NCBI GenBank assembly: GCA_027422505.1
Contig: JAPQWV010000407.1
Span: 186,001 to 250,000, forward strand
Direction: 5' to 3'
Origin: Craterostigma plantagineum
Lineage: Eukaryota > Streptophyta > Magnoliopsida > Lamiales > Linderniaceae
DNA length: 64,000 bases
Shown here: piece by piece, positions 1-9,523 of the stretch
How the letters are laid out: every line of letters begins with the position of its first letter
Numbering within the stretch: the stretch's first letter is position 1
Position numbers and translations under genes: made by a program
Notes under the pieces: model-generated
Databases searched by the model: none
Told to the model about the DNA's origin: nothing
The model's input: the letters and a program-made list of their open reading frames with translations, nothing else

Positions 1-690
1 TTCTATACCATTTACATGGAGGGTTTTTCACCGTGCGTGTCTCATAACTCGTTAATTCGTTGTTTTTTAATTTTTAGTCAATTCAAACTCCTTAGGCCCC
101 AATAAGATGGATTAATTAATACCAAATTTTCCAAAATAAAAAGATTTTTACTTCTTAAATAATTTATATATTTTATCCTTAGTAAGACAAAGAACTTTAC
201 ATAACCACAAATGCAACTCTATATACAGAATAATTAAAATGAAACGGCTATTTAGAAATTAACCAAAAGTAAATGCATTGCATCTTTCACGCTTTCAAAA
301 TCTTGAAGAAAAAACATTAAAAAATTAAACGTAACGTGAGTTGGGTATAGTAAGTAAAATATGATGGGCCTCAACAATCTTAGAAAGTTGGGTATAGTTA
401 ATAATGTGTGGTCTAAATAAATTTATGAAGATGCTTATAATATGTTTATCCATTTTATATTTTTTGAAATAATATAATATATGTAAAAGTGTGTGTGTGT
501 ATATATTTATAAAATATTAAAAATTTTAGTATTTCGGTATTTCGGTATAATCGGTATACCTAATTTTCGGTACGGTATCATACCTTACCAAAAACTTCGC
601 TATACCAAAATTTTCGACATTTTCGATATGTTTCGATACGATAATGACGGTATATCGGTATTTCGATATATTTTCCCAGCCCTAGTAATA
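1..690. other. AT-rich intergenic DNA with hAT-like fragment at its right end
   Basis: No gene is supported here. About 530-685 is dense in words of the GGTATTTCGGTA type and their complements and ends in CCCAGCCCTAG, the usual look of one end of a non-autonomous hAT element (TAGGGCTGGG terminal repeat). No matching left end was found, so it is called a fragment. Open frames crossing it are low-complexity and are not taken as genes. Confidence 0.4.
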
Positions 691-1014
691 ATAAAGCGAA
701 GTAAAATATGTTGTCTGAAAAAAACCCACGCCAAGAATAAAACTTTTTTTTTTTTTCTGTGTGAGACTAAAAGATTGCAACTTTCTTGGATGTTGACCAC
801 AAAAACCAGACTGAGACACGAATAGTGAATACGACAACCTGCGATCATAATTTGCTCATCTGAAATGGGGTCGTTTAAAAAGATAGCCTTGGACTCGGTC
901 AACGTTAAAAATATAGCCTTGTTGTTTTGACCATTTTAAAAATAGCGTTGAATTTAAGGGTATTTTCGTCTTTTTAGATGAGTTACTTTAAAAACAGCAA
1001 CATGTCCCATCATC

Positions 1015-1490
1015 GCAGGGACTCACGCACACAATTGGGGGACCCCTGCTTTATAGAAGGGGTCCCATGAGCAAGGGACCCCTTCTATAGAGCAGGGACC
1101 CCTGCCTTATAGAAGGGGGCCCGTGCTCTATAGAAGGGGTCCCATGCAGCAAGGGCCCCCTTCTATAAAGCACGGGACCCTGCCTTATTGTAGGGGGCCC
1201 TTGCTCATGGGATCCCTGTTATAGAGCACGGGTCCCCTTCTATAAGGCAGGGGTCCTTGCTCTATAAAGGGAGCCCTTGCTGGGGGCCCTTGCTGCATGG
1301 GACCCCTTCTATAGAGCACGGGCTCCCTCTATAGAGCAAGGACCCCTGCCTTATAGAAGGGGACCCGTGCTCTATAGTAGGGATCCCATGAGCAAGGGCC
1401 CCCTACAATAAGGCATGGGCCGTGCTCTATAGAAGGGGGCCCTTGCTGCATGGGACCCCTTCTATAGAGCACGGGCCCCTTTCTATGTAG
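1015..1490. repeat. GC-rich GGGACC/GCACGGG repeat array inside the small MULE
   Basis: Imperfect repeats of CTATAGAAGGGG, GGGACCCC, GAGCAAGGG and GAGCACGGG alternate in both orientations, so the array is rich in local inverted repeats. The vocabulary (GGGACC, GCACGGG) is the same as that of the arrays in the large MULE at 39.7-47.4 kb. Nothing suggests coding. Confidence 0.8.
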
Positions 1491-1507
1491 AAGGAGACTT
1501 AAAAGAA

Positions 1508-1582
1508 AATTGTTGGGATTTGAACCCACGACCTCTTACTTGAACGTCTGACTACACAACCACTGGACTATACCCCGCCCGC
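1508..1582 (-). other. tRNA-like / SINE-like Pol III module (A and B boxes)
   Basis: On the minus strand TAGTCCAGTGG (1560-1570) fits the A-box consensus TRGYNNARNNG. GGTTCAAATCC (1516-1526) fits the B-box consensus GGTTCRANNCC at tRNA-like spacing. The flanks do not form an acceptor stem and no anticodon arm is evident, so this is not a functional tRNA gene. It may be the head of a SINE or a tRNA relic trapped in the small MULE. Confidence 0.5.
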
Positions 1583-1904
1583 CCACCCTAAACCGCACGG
1601 CATTAAACATATTGGTTTCGAATGTGGGCCCAATTAGTAAGGGTATATTGGTCGTTTTACATTTGAAGGCTATTTTTTTAACATTGACTATGTCAAAGGC
1701 CATTTTTTTAAATATTCCTCTGAAATGAAACATAAGATTGTTGCTTTTTCCCTGCCGATTATATTATATAATAAAGATTCGTAATGGGTCAAGAATCAAC
1801 AACTTTGGAATGGAAGTAAAGAGCAAAGAATTATTTCTTTTAAACGAGTCCAAGAAATCCGCCCATTAGCCACACCACGTTGAATTCAGATCTGTGTCTG
1901 AATC

Positions 1905-1912
1905 TTTATATA
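1905..1912 (+). promoter_or_regulatory. Probable TATA box of dirigent gene 1
   Basis: TTTATATAAT lies about 60 bp upstream of the start codon. The same sequence occupies the same place in the duplicated gene (about 7779). Function is inferred from sequence and conservation only. Confidence 0.5.
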
Positions 1913-1969
1913 ATAGATAGATGTCCCGTCGCTAAAATCAAATGTTCAGATACTCAACAAAAGAAGAAG

Positions 1970-2554
1970 ATGAAGAAGCCATACTTATCTATGCTCTCTC
2001 TCTCAAGCTCGATATTGTTCTCTCTCCTTATTGCAACCTCTGCAACACGAAAAGGGCCCAAAGCAGTCGAAACTTGGTTCAAGAAACTACCCAATGCAAA
2101 GGAGAAGACAACCCATCTCAGATTCTACTTCCACGACGTCGTTAGCGGTAAGAACCCAACTTCAGTCGCCGTAGCTCAGGCGAACTCGACGTTCAAGTCC
2201 CGGTCTTTATTCGGGCTGGTGAGCATCATAGACGACCCGCTAACGGTGGGGTCGGGGCCCAGATCCGAGATCCTCGGCCGGGCCCAAGGGATAACGGGTT
2301 ACGCGTCGTCGGCGGAGGAGCCTTGCCTTCTCATGACGGTTAATTTCGTTTTCACCGCCGGCGAATACAACGGAAGCTCGCTGAGCATCGTGGGCTACAA
2401 TCCGATCAATCAGGTGTACCGCGAGATGCCCATCCTCGGCGGGTCGGGCGTTTTCCGGTTGGCGCGTGGGATTGCGACGGCGAAGACGGCGAGGTTCGAC
2501 GCGCGTTCGGGGAATGCGGTTGTCGAGTATAACCTCATGGTTCTCCATTACTGA
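1970..2554 (+). CDS. Dirigent protein 1 (duplicated copy A)
   Basis: The product is a 194-residue single-exon secreted dirigent protein. Dirigent proteins are apoplastic beta-barrels that steer stereoselective coupling of monolignol radicals into lignans or lignin. The start at 1970 was chosen because it is followed by a hydrophobic signal peptide (SMLSLSSSILFSLLIATSA), and the same start and context recur in the copy at 7834. Visible family blocks in order are LRFYFHDVVSG, FGLVSIIDDPLT, GRAQGITGYAS, NFVFTAGEYNGSSL, REMPILGGSGVFRLARG and the C-terminal strand EYNLMVLHY. Length and motif order are normal for the family. It differs from copy B at four residues, one being IIDD here against IIDN there. 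The small MULE lies just upstream. Substrate cannot be deduced. Confidence 0.93.
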   Translation: MKKPYLSMLSLSSSILFSLLIATSATRKGPKAVETWFKKLPNAKEKTTHLRFYFHDVVSGKNPTSVAVAQANSTFKSRSLFGLVSIIDDPLTVGSGPRSEILGRAQGITGYASSAEEPCLLMTVNFVFTAGEYNGSSLSIVGYNPINQVYREMPILGGSGVFRLARGIATAKTARFDARSGNAVVEYNLMVLHY

Positions 2555-2683
2555 TAGTCAAAAATATGTTCTCAGCTTTTCTTTATCGTTTTTTCTTTTC
2601 CCTTGCTGTGGCCTTTAATGACGTAATAAAAGATGGGATTAGCACGTCAAAAGGCGATTTTCGAACGTTACTAATGGTAGTGA

Positions 2684-3066
2684 TTCTTCCGGACTCCGAT
2701 TTCATGTCCCACTTTTTTGGACCACTTTTGTGCCACTTTTCAAAAACATTATTAAACATTGTCCCGATTAGTGTTAAAACACCTGTAAATATATTATATC
2801 ATAAATACTATTGTATCAAATGCTAAACACACAAAAAAATCAATATAATCTACATTTTTCTATCGTACTTTTCAATATATCCTATATTTTCTCTATCATA
2901 ATTATAGGTGTTATATAATTACTTTTTTGTGTTTTAGCATTTGGTACAATAGTATTTATGATATAATTTCATTTGCGGGTGTTTTAACACTAATCGACAC
3001 AATATTTAATGATGTTTTTGAAAAGTGGCACAAAAGGTGGGACAGGAAATCGGAGTCCGGTTCTTC
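2684..3066. mobile_element. Foldback (long-inverted-repeat) element, 371 bp
   Basis: 2690-3060 begins CGGACTCCGATTTC and ends in its complement. The arms, about 150 bp each, match along nearly their entire length (for example TTTTGTGCCACTTTTC and CATAAATACTATTGTA each recur inverted), leaving only a short loop. TTCTTC is repeated directly at both borders (2684-2689 and 3061-3066), while the paralogous site at 8571 has a single copy and no insertion. The element has no coding capacity. The superfamily is not determined. Confidence 0.85.
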
Positions 3067-3813
3067 CATATGTTTGCGATATATTATTCCACGTAACCAC
3101 GTCAAAATTTACCGTAAATAAGACATACTTTCAATTATTGAAATTTGAAAGCGATCGCACGAGGTAGTGCTAGTAATACGAATTTCAATATTCGGATTAA
3201 TAGTTTTGATGTTGACATACTGACTAAACTTGAGAAACCGGGGAGATCACTCTAAGGAATAAAACGGTGCAGTTATGTGACCGGTACTGACTAAGAATGA
3301 GGAATTCTACTGCATACCGATTAAGAATACCAGTCACAGGTAAAACTTCAAAGAGAACGTCATGATTTACTGAACCGGACGCGACATAAATGGAACACTC
3401 AAGACAAGATCTTATTGAGACAAAAAGGAAATATCAGGCATTCAATGCAAAGCTACGAGTCTGGAGTGAAGCAGATGTCAACTAGCATAAACAAGGAATA
3501 AAGCAAAGTGACAGGATAAACTGCTGCATAAACCGGACAGACCCATTTTAGGAAAGTCAATTAATGCACTGTCCAGAATGAAGAGTTTATCACACAACGG
3601 TTTGAATTTCAAACCTCAAGCATAAAAGGAGAGATACAAGTTGATGACTCACTTCACGACTTTACAACTCTGAAAAATCTCATCCTCCAAGCTATCATCA
3701 ACTAGTTTCAAACACTGTGAAAGAGCGAAAAAAAGCAAGAGTGAAGTCTAAAGACACAACTGTTCTTATTTGTGTTCTTTATTTCCAACGGACTGTAAAA
3801 AGCTGTTGAAGTC

Positions 3814-4716
3814 ATGGTTGTAAAAAGCGCTAGGCGCTACCTAGGCGCCCGAAGGGGGCCTAGGCGGTATCTAGGCGGGAATTAGGCGGTATACCATTTT
3901 TTTATAAATTTTATTTATATGCTAATATACCAAAATAAAGTTGTATCAAATTTATCTATCAAATGTTTCTAGGCGTAAATATTTCTATTATTATTATTTT
4001 TTATATATCAAATATGTTAATATTTTACCAAACTAAGTGTATGTATTATTCAAAAATTCTAGATAAATAATATCAATTACAATTCGAAAAATAATAGTAG
4101 TAAAAAAATGATGTTTAGGGATGAATTTGAACAAATTATGCCATTTTTTATTTCAGTTTATGTAATTTTTATTCCAAGTATATTTCAATTTATATAGTAG
4201 TTTCAGATATATATTTTATTTCCATTTTTTGCTTATATTTTGGTTTAATATTTCAATTAATATTTTTTATTTCAATTTATATATTCTTTTATAAACGGTC
4301 AAAGCATTGTAGATTTGTAGTATTACTTGCACAGTTCCTTCTGTCCCACATCGATTGGAGTGGTAGAAATAACGTCAGAGGCTCTCTATATAAAGAGATG
4401 TCACATTTCGTTTGAGGTTGTGGGTTTTCAATGCAGTCTTTCACCTTTGACTGCTTAAGAATATCCGCCAATAGTAAAAATTTTGTATTAATTAATTAGT
4501 TGGCCCGATTTCAAAATTAGTGGGCCTAATTTTTTTATCTGTGGGCCGACTATTCGGATAATTCGGCCGACTTTTTGGGTTGTTCGGCCGACTTTTCGGC
4601 TTGTTCGTCCGATTAATCGTTTTGCCGATTAATTGGCCGAACAGGGTGTTTTCGCCTCGGTGAGTGGGCGACTAGCGCTTAGGCGCCGCCTAGGCCGAGT
4701 TTTACAACAATGGTTG
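3814..4716. mobile_element. Nested inverted-repeat element (GCGCTAGGCGC type) in the LTR
   Basis: 3821-4709 is bounded by the direct repeat ATGGTTG (3814-3820 and 4710-4716). Its ends are inverted: TAAAAAGCGCTAGGCGC and CCTAGGCGG on the left, and the complement (GTAAAACTCGG, CCTAGGCGGCGCC, AGCGCTAG) on the right. The middle is AT-rich and non-coding. The 7-8 bp duplication suggests a hAT-like origin, but this is inference. Confidence 0.7.
4343..4395 (+). promoter_or_regulatory. snRNA-type promoter module: USE plus TATA
   Basis: GTCCCACATCG at 4343-4353 matches the plant upstream sequence element RTCCCACATCG exactly, and TATATAA starts at 4387, leaving 33 bp between them. That spacing is close to the 32 bp of the U1 gene at 51875-52033 (Pol II type). 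No recognisable snRNA follows, only a small stem (GCAGTC ... GACTGC) at 4433-4454. Activity is unknown. Confidence 0.45.
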
Positions 4717-5096
4717 AAGTAGGTGGAATGTTGTAAACGACTGCCTAGGGGATTCACTAGATTAGAGCTGAGCTCAGCTGGGTAGGTTGTACTAAGTTAT
4801 ATAACCGAAGATCTAGTGAACCTTCCTTGCGAGGAAGAAGGGGAGACGTAGGATATTTTTACTCCGAACTTTCAGAAACAAACCGGTCTCTCACACACAC
4901 GTATTCCTTTTTCACATCGGATACAACCAGTCAGTATCACATTCCGCACTTATACTGACCGATCATGATTGAACACTAGTCACTTCACAGACAAACCGAA
5001 AAATAGTCAAACGTTTATTCACCCCCCTCTAAACGCGTAAAACCGATTCTAACAAGTGGTATCAGAGCGGGTCTGTTCAATCATCAACCGATAAAA

Positions 5097-6398
5097 ATGA
5101 ATACATCAAGCAAGTTGCCGATGCTCCCCCGGAAAAATTTCATGGAATGGAAAGTTCGCATGATGACTCACCTAGCGGCCCAAAACGAAGATATGTGGGA
5201 TGTCATTACAGATGGACCTCCAGAGCTGACAAAAATCAACCCACTACATGCACAAAATAACACACAGCCGCAAATAATTGCGAAGGTAAAAAGTGAATGG
5301 ACAGAGACTGATAAGAAACTGATGAATCTGGATAATGTTGCCAAGGACATCCTGTTCAAGACACTGGATACCGGAACATTCAGGCAAGTGATGCTGTGCA
5401 AAACCGCGAAGGAGGTTTGGACAAAACTTTGTCAAATCTGTGAAGGAAATGAGTCTACGAGGGAAAACAAACTCATCGTCGCCATACAGAAGTACGACAG
5501 CGCAAAATGAAATCGGGAGAATCGATGACTGATTTTGAGGGCAGATTCATGAACATCATCAACGACCTCACAGCTCTTGGAAGGACGTTGGAAAACCGAG
5601 ATGTCGCCACCAAAAATCATGAAAGCTCTTCCTCGTGAGTGGGATGTAAAGACCATGGCCATGAGAGAATCAAAGGATCTCAGCAAGATGCAAGTACATG
5701 ACCTATTTGCTGACCTCAAGGCCTATGAGTTTGAACTACAAACGAGAATGGAAGAAGCAGTTACAGAACAACCGGTCAAGGCACCCGTAGCCCCAGAAGC
5801 CTCAACCTCAAAAACATCTGAGGAACCGACCGATGAAGTCATGGCACTTTTCGTAAAGAGATTCGGAAAGTTCATGAAGAAAAATCGAAGCAATACTTCG
5901 GAAGGTAAGAACTTTTCTAAAAATAAAACTGATAAGACTGATGCTTCCTGCTTTCAATGTGGCACGAAATGACACTTTGCTATTGATTGTCGAGTTTCCA
6001 AGAAAGAAAAGGTGAAAACTAGTTCGTTCAAGAAGTATCAAAGGGAACTAATAGCCAAAACTGGAAGGACCTGGGATGACTCTGACTCTGAAGAATCAGA
6101 CAGCTACGAGTCAGAAACCGACAGTGACCAGGAAGCTCATGAATATCTTATGGCAAACATGATCGACGACGAGGTATGTGATTCTGCCTCAGATGATTTT
6201 ACAAAGGAAGAGCTACTTCAAGCTCTTCAAGAAATGGCTGACGAATATCAGAAGCTATCTGCTAGAATCAAGCAGAAAGACAAAATCACACCGGTAGAAC
6301 AAACCGATAGTGATTTCAGTCAAACAAGGGCTTTGACTGAGGAAGTTAGGGAACTTAGGAACGCGATAGAGCAGCTAAGGTCTGAAAATTCCAAGTTA
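5097..6398 (+). pseudogene. Broken copia gag fragment
   Basis: The gag-type capsid region starts at 5097, just after the primer-binding site. It reads as UBN2/gag sequence for about 137 codons, then shifts frame near 5500 and continues in another frame from about 5508 to 5972. There a CCHC zinc knuckle (CFQCG ...) is interrupted by a TGA at 5970 before its last Cys. A third open stretch to about 6395 is acidic and coiled-coil-like, ending where the element is truncated. At least one frameshift and one stop therefore make it non-functional. The boundary with the promoter of the next dirigent gene is not sharp. Confidence 0.8.
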
Positions 6399-6652
6399 CA
6401 TTTTATATCATCAAATACAATATATATACATGCATATTCCTCATTGCAGCCAAAGCCAGCTTTCATCATTTTTCTGGTAAGAATTGGTCTTTGATAAAAA
6501 TTATGTGCCTGCATTTGCATGCCCATTCCAAATTGATACATATGTAACGTGATAACCACATTCCTATTCATCATAATTCCCAAACTTCTATCTATATAAG
6601 GACCCTACATTCCAAATACTGATCACAATACAACATATAAAATTATTACAAA

Positions 6653-7201
6653 ATGAAGAAGCTACATTGCATAATTGCTCTTACAATTTTCCTTGTAATA
6701 ACGCTGTCATCGCACTCCATTTACGCCCGCCCTCGGCCTCGCCTAAAGGAGAGAGTCACCGAGCTTCAAGTCTACGTCCAAGACGTATTATCGGGACCCA
6801 CTCCGTCGAACGTAAAGGTGGCAAACGCAAAATCCACGTTCGCCTCGCCTACGTTCTTCGGGCTCGTGGCGGTTTTAGACGATCCTGTAAGAATTGGGCC
6901 CACCAAAGATTCGAAGATCATCGGGCGGGCCCAGGGTATTTTCGTCTTTTCGTCCCTCGAGGAACAAGTCCTTCACATGTCGTTCGATTTAGTGTTCACG
7001 GGCGGGGAATATAACGGTAGCGTGTTGAACGTAGTTGGTCGAAACCCTTACCTTCACGAACGTCGCGAGCTGGCGATTGCGGGTGGGTCGGGCGCTTTTC
7101 GGTTGGCCCGCGGGTCTATAGGAGTGAGGACTGTGTCGATGGATAGCTCCACGGGTGATGCGTTCTTTCAATACAATATCACGGTTCTTCGTTATGATTG
7201 A
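6653..7201 (+). CDS. Dirigent protein 2
   Basis: The gene encodes 182 residues in one exon. The N-terminus (IIALTIFLVITLSSHSIYA) is a signal peptide, so the protein should enter the secretory pathway. Dirigent blocks follow in the usual order: ELQVYVQDVLSG, FGLVAVLDDPV, GRAQGIFVFSS, FDLVFTGGEYNGS, ELAIAGGSGAFRLARG and QYNITVLRY. It is clearly diverged from the duplicated pair and resembles dirigent gene 4 more closely (NPYLH, STGDAF and YNITV shared). A TATA-like CTATATAAGG lies about 60 bp upstream of the ATG. The retrotransposon remnant ends about 250 bp before the start. Function is assigned by family; the coupled substrate is unknown. Confidence 0.92.
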   Translation: MKKLHCIIALTIFLVITLSSHSIYARPRPRLKERVTELQVYVQDVLSGPTPSNVKVANAKSTFASPTFFGLVAVLDDPVRIGPTKDSKIIGRAQGIFVFSSLEEQVLHMSFDLVFTGGEYNGSVLNVVGRNPYLHERRELAIAGGSGAFRLARGSIGVRTVSMDSSTGDAFFQYNITVLRYD

Positions 7202-7399
7202 TTGAATTAATTCTGTTGATTGATTACTATTTTGTTTATACGTCATCCTTCATCTTAACTTTCGCTGATTGTATGTGTGGTTCTATTATTTGTTGATTGA
7301 CGACGATTATATATTTTTTATTTGTTTTATATACATGATTGACTATGTATTTGTGGAGAGTCTGAGATGTGTAATTGTTATTGTTTGTTGGTGTAATAG

Positions 7400-8672
7400 T
7401 AAAAAGCGAAAAATATGTTCTATGAAGGCTCAAAGTTCTACTGTCTGACAGAAAAAATGAACACGCCAAGAATAACACTTTTTTTCTGCGCGACAAAGAT
7501 TGGAACTTGCTTATTTGTTGACCACAAAAACCACGTTGAGTTGAGACACGAAGAGTGAATACGACAACATGCGATCATAATTTGCTCATCTGACATAATA
7601 AAATTGTTGGTTTTTCTCTTCCGACTATATTTATTGTATAATAAACTCATTGTGGGTCAAGAATCAACAATGACTTTGCAAGTAAAGATCGAAGAATTAT
7701 TTATTATAAACGAGTCCAAGAAATCTGCACATGGAGTATTGACCCACGCCACGTTGAATTCAGATCTGTGCCTCAATCTTTATATAATAGATACGCTAAA
7801 ATCAAATGTTCAGATACTCAACAAAAGAAGAAGATGAAGAAGCCATACTTATCTATGCTCTCTCTCTCAAGCTCGATATTGTTCTCTCTCCTTATTGCAA
7901 CCTCTGCAACACGAAAAGGGCCCAAAGCAGTCGAAACTTGGTTCAAGAAACTACCCAATTCAAAGGAGAAGACAACCCATCTCAGATTCTACTTCCACGA
8001 CGTCGTCAGCGGTAAGAACCCAACTTCAGTCGCCGTAGCTCAGGCGAACTCGACGTTCAAGTCCCGGTCTTTATTCGGGCTGGTGAGCATCATAGACAAC
8101 CCGCTAACGGTCGGGTCGGGGCCCAGATCCGAGATCCTCGGCCGGGCCCAAGGGATAACGGGCTACGCGTCGTCGGCGGAGGAGCCTTGCCTACTCATGA
8201 CGGTTAATTTCGTCTTCACGGCCGGCGAATACAACGGAAGCTCGCTGAGCATCGTGGGCTACAATCCGATCACTCAAGTGTACCGCGAGATGCCCATCCT
8301 CGGCGGGTCGGGCGTTTTCCGATTGGCGCGTGGGATTGCGACGGCGGAGACGGCGAGGTTCGACGCTCGGTCGGGGAATGCGGTTGTCGAGTATAACCTC
8401 ATGGTGCTCCATTATTGATAGTCAAAAGTATATTTTCACCTTTTTTTTTACTGTTTTTTGTTTTTTCCTTTTCTTGAGCTGCGGCCTTTAATGACGTAAT
8501 AAAAGGGGATTAGTGGGAAAAGACGTGTGAAAAGGCGAATGTTCGAACGTCTAATAAATAATGGTAGAGATTCTTCCATATGTTTGCGGCATATTATTCC
8601 ACGAAACCACGTCAAGATTTAACGTAAATAAGACATGTTATCAATTATTGAAATTTGAAAGCGATCGCACGA
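7400..8672 (+). repeat. Segmental duplication copy B (with dirigent gene 3)
   Basis: This is the partner of 688-3172. It retains uninterrupted versions of both insertion sites (TCTGACATA at 7589 for the small MULE; TTCTTC at 8571 for the foldback element) and is therefore closer to the ancestral arrangement. Borders are approximate. Confidence 0.85.
7834..8418 (+). CDS. Dirigent protein 3 (duplicated copy B)
   Basis: The product has 194 residues, nearly identical to dirigent gene 1 (four replacements: N-to-S Ala/Ser near residue 42, DDPL to DNPL, PINQ to PITQ, and TAKTA to TAETA). It shares the signal peptide and all dirigent blocks. The Asp-to-Asn change falls in the IIDDPL block, which is normally acidic in the family; whether it affects activity cannot be judged here. 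Promoter, TATA and 3' flank are duplicated with the gene, and none of the transposons of copy A is present. An upstream in-frame ATG (7768) exists, but 7834 directly precedes the signal peptide and matches copy A. Confidence 0.93.
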   Translation: MKKPYLSMLSLSSSILFSLLIATSATRKGPKAVETWFKKLPNSKEKTTHLRFYFHDVVSGKNPTSVAVAQANSTFKSRSLFGLVSIIDNPLTVGSGPRSEILGRAQGITGYASSAEEPCLLMTVNFVFTAGEYNGSSLSIVGYNPITQVYREMPILGGSGVFRLARGIATAETARFDARSGNAVVEYNLMVLHY

Positions 8673-8919
8673 GGTAGGCAGGTTGGTAGTGGTAGGTTAA
8701 GCATCGAAATCGAATGATGCTTTTATATAGTGTAATATCCCACAGAAATTTCTAATCCACATTGAATTTGCACACATCTAGATCTGTTCCAAATCTTAGG
8801 GTCCATTTACTTTATGTCCCCGTTGACTTATAGTTTCATCCTAAAACCACTTTTTTATTGGTGGGGGCAAAATTGTAAGAATAACATTTTTTTATTTTGG
8901 ATAATTATGTTTTTTCTTT

Positions 8920-9125
8920 ACAAAACTAGAGTATGTATAGTAACAAAATTGGGTCACTAGTTACAAAACTAGATCACTAAGTATGTATATAGTAACAAAC
9001 TTAGGTCACTAAGTATGTATATAGTTACAAATTTGAGTCACTAAGTATGTATATAATAAGAAAAAAGAGTTTAGTGACCCAACTTTGTTACTATACATAC
9101 TTAACGACCTAATTTTGTAACTGGC
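8920..9125. repeat. Short tandem and inverted repeats around GTATGTATA
   Basis: Three to four imperfect 35-40 bp units carrying TCACTAAGTATGTATATAGT and ACAAA lie at 8930-9060. They are followed at 9072-9101 by the reverse complement of the first unit (TAGTGACCCAA ... ACTATACATAC), so the segment can fold into a hairpin. It resembles the remains of a MITE. No target duplication was identified. Confidence 0.55.
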
Positions 9126-9255
9126 ATGACCCAAAATCGAAAGTTGGCATAATTAGTGCTCCATTTTTATAATTTTCCCTTTATTGGTGTTGTGGGATTT
9201 TTCTGAATCCATTTATCTCATGCTTGGGTGACTGCTTTTTCATTTATTAGTTACG

Positions 9256-9523
9256 TACTTCCTCCGTCCCATCTAATTCTTTCCAAATATTAGTGGGTAC
9301 GGAGATTAAGAAACCACATTATTTTAATATTATAGTACACCTTTTGAGGTATGAAGAGAGAAAAGTTATTAATGGACACGCAAATCAAGAAGACTTTTTT
9401 TAGTGTTAACGGTGTAATTAGTTTAATTAATAGGATAATTTTTTTACCAAAAATGGAAATGGAAAGAATTATGTGGAGCCCGAAATGGAAAGATGGGAAG
9501 AAATAAGTGGGACGGAGGTAGTA
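9256..9523. mobile_element. Stowaway-type MITE (Tc1/mariner), 264 bp
   Basis: 9258-9521 starts CTTCCTCCGTCCCA and ends with the inverse of CTACCTCCGTCCCA, and is flanked by TA on both sides (9256-9257, 9522-9523). This is the classic plant Stowaway terminal repeat with its TA target duplication. The interior is AT-rich and non-coding. Confidence 0.88.

Larger units (their letters stand above)
859..1727. mobile_element. Non-autonomous Mutator-like element, 851 bp, with 9-bp target duplication
   Basis: The element occupies 868-1718 and is flanked by the direct repeat TCTGAAATG at 859-867 and 1719-1727. Its ends are inverted repeats with the same words as the large element at 39401-47901: TTTAAAAA, ATGGCC or ATAGCC, TTGAC, GTCAA, then TTAAAAA and ATAGCC. 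The right end also shares the inner words GACCAAT and TACCCTTACT with the large element's left end. The interior has no transposase. It is a GC-rich array of GGGACC/GCACGGG/CTATAGAAGGGG words (about 1015-1490) plus a tRNA-like module. The paralogous site in copy B is empty, which confirms the boundaries. It lies about 250 bp upstream of dirigent gene 1. Confidence 0.92.
688..3172 (+). repeat. Segmental duplication copy A (with dirigent gene 1)
   Basis: This block is paralogous to about 7400-8672. Matching stretches cover the upstream flank (from AAAGCGAA through TTTGCTCATC), the TATA region, the entire coding sequence and the 3' flank up to GCGATCGCACGAGGTAG. Copy A is longer only because it contains two insertions, 868-1718 and 2690-3060, which copy B lacks. 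The borders are approximate. Confidence 0.85.
3210..6398 (+). mobile_element. Truncated copia-type LTR retrotransposon
   Basis: A 5' LTR can be read from TGTTGACATAC (3210) to AACA (5054). It is followed two bases later by TGGTATCAGAGC (5057-5068), the initiator-methionine tRNA primer-binding site used by most plant copia elements. Gag-type coding sequence follows to about 6398, where retroviral similarity stops without protease, integrase, reverse transcriptase or 3' LTR. The LTR is interrupted by a nested 889-bp element. Frameshift and stop defects mark the gag as dead. The right border is approximate. Confidence 0.8.

Noticed and set aside
1015..1490. CRISPR-like array
   Set aside because: Repeats are degenerate, in both orientations, without regular spacers, and lie in a plant transposon.
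1508..1582. Functional tRNA gene
   Set aside because: A and B boxes fit, but no acceptor stem or anticodon arm can be drawn.
4289..4471. 60-aa frame in the nested element
   Set aside because: No coding bias or similarity; it overlaps the snRNA-type promoter module.
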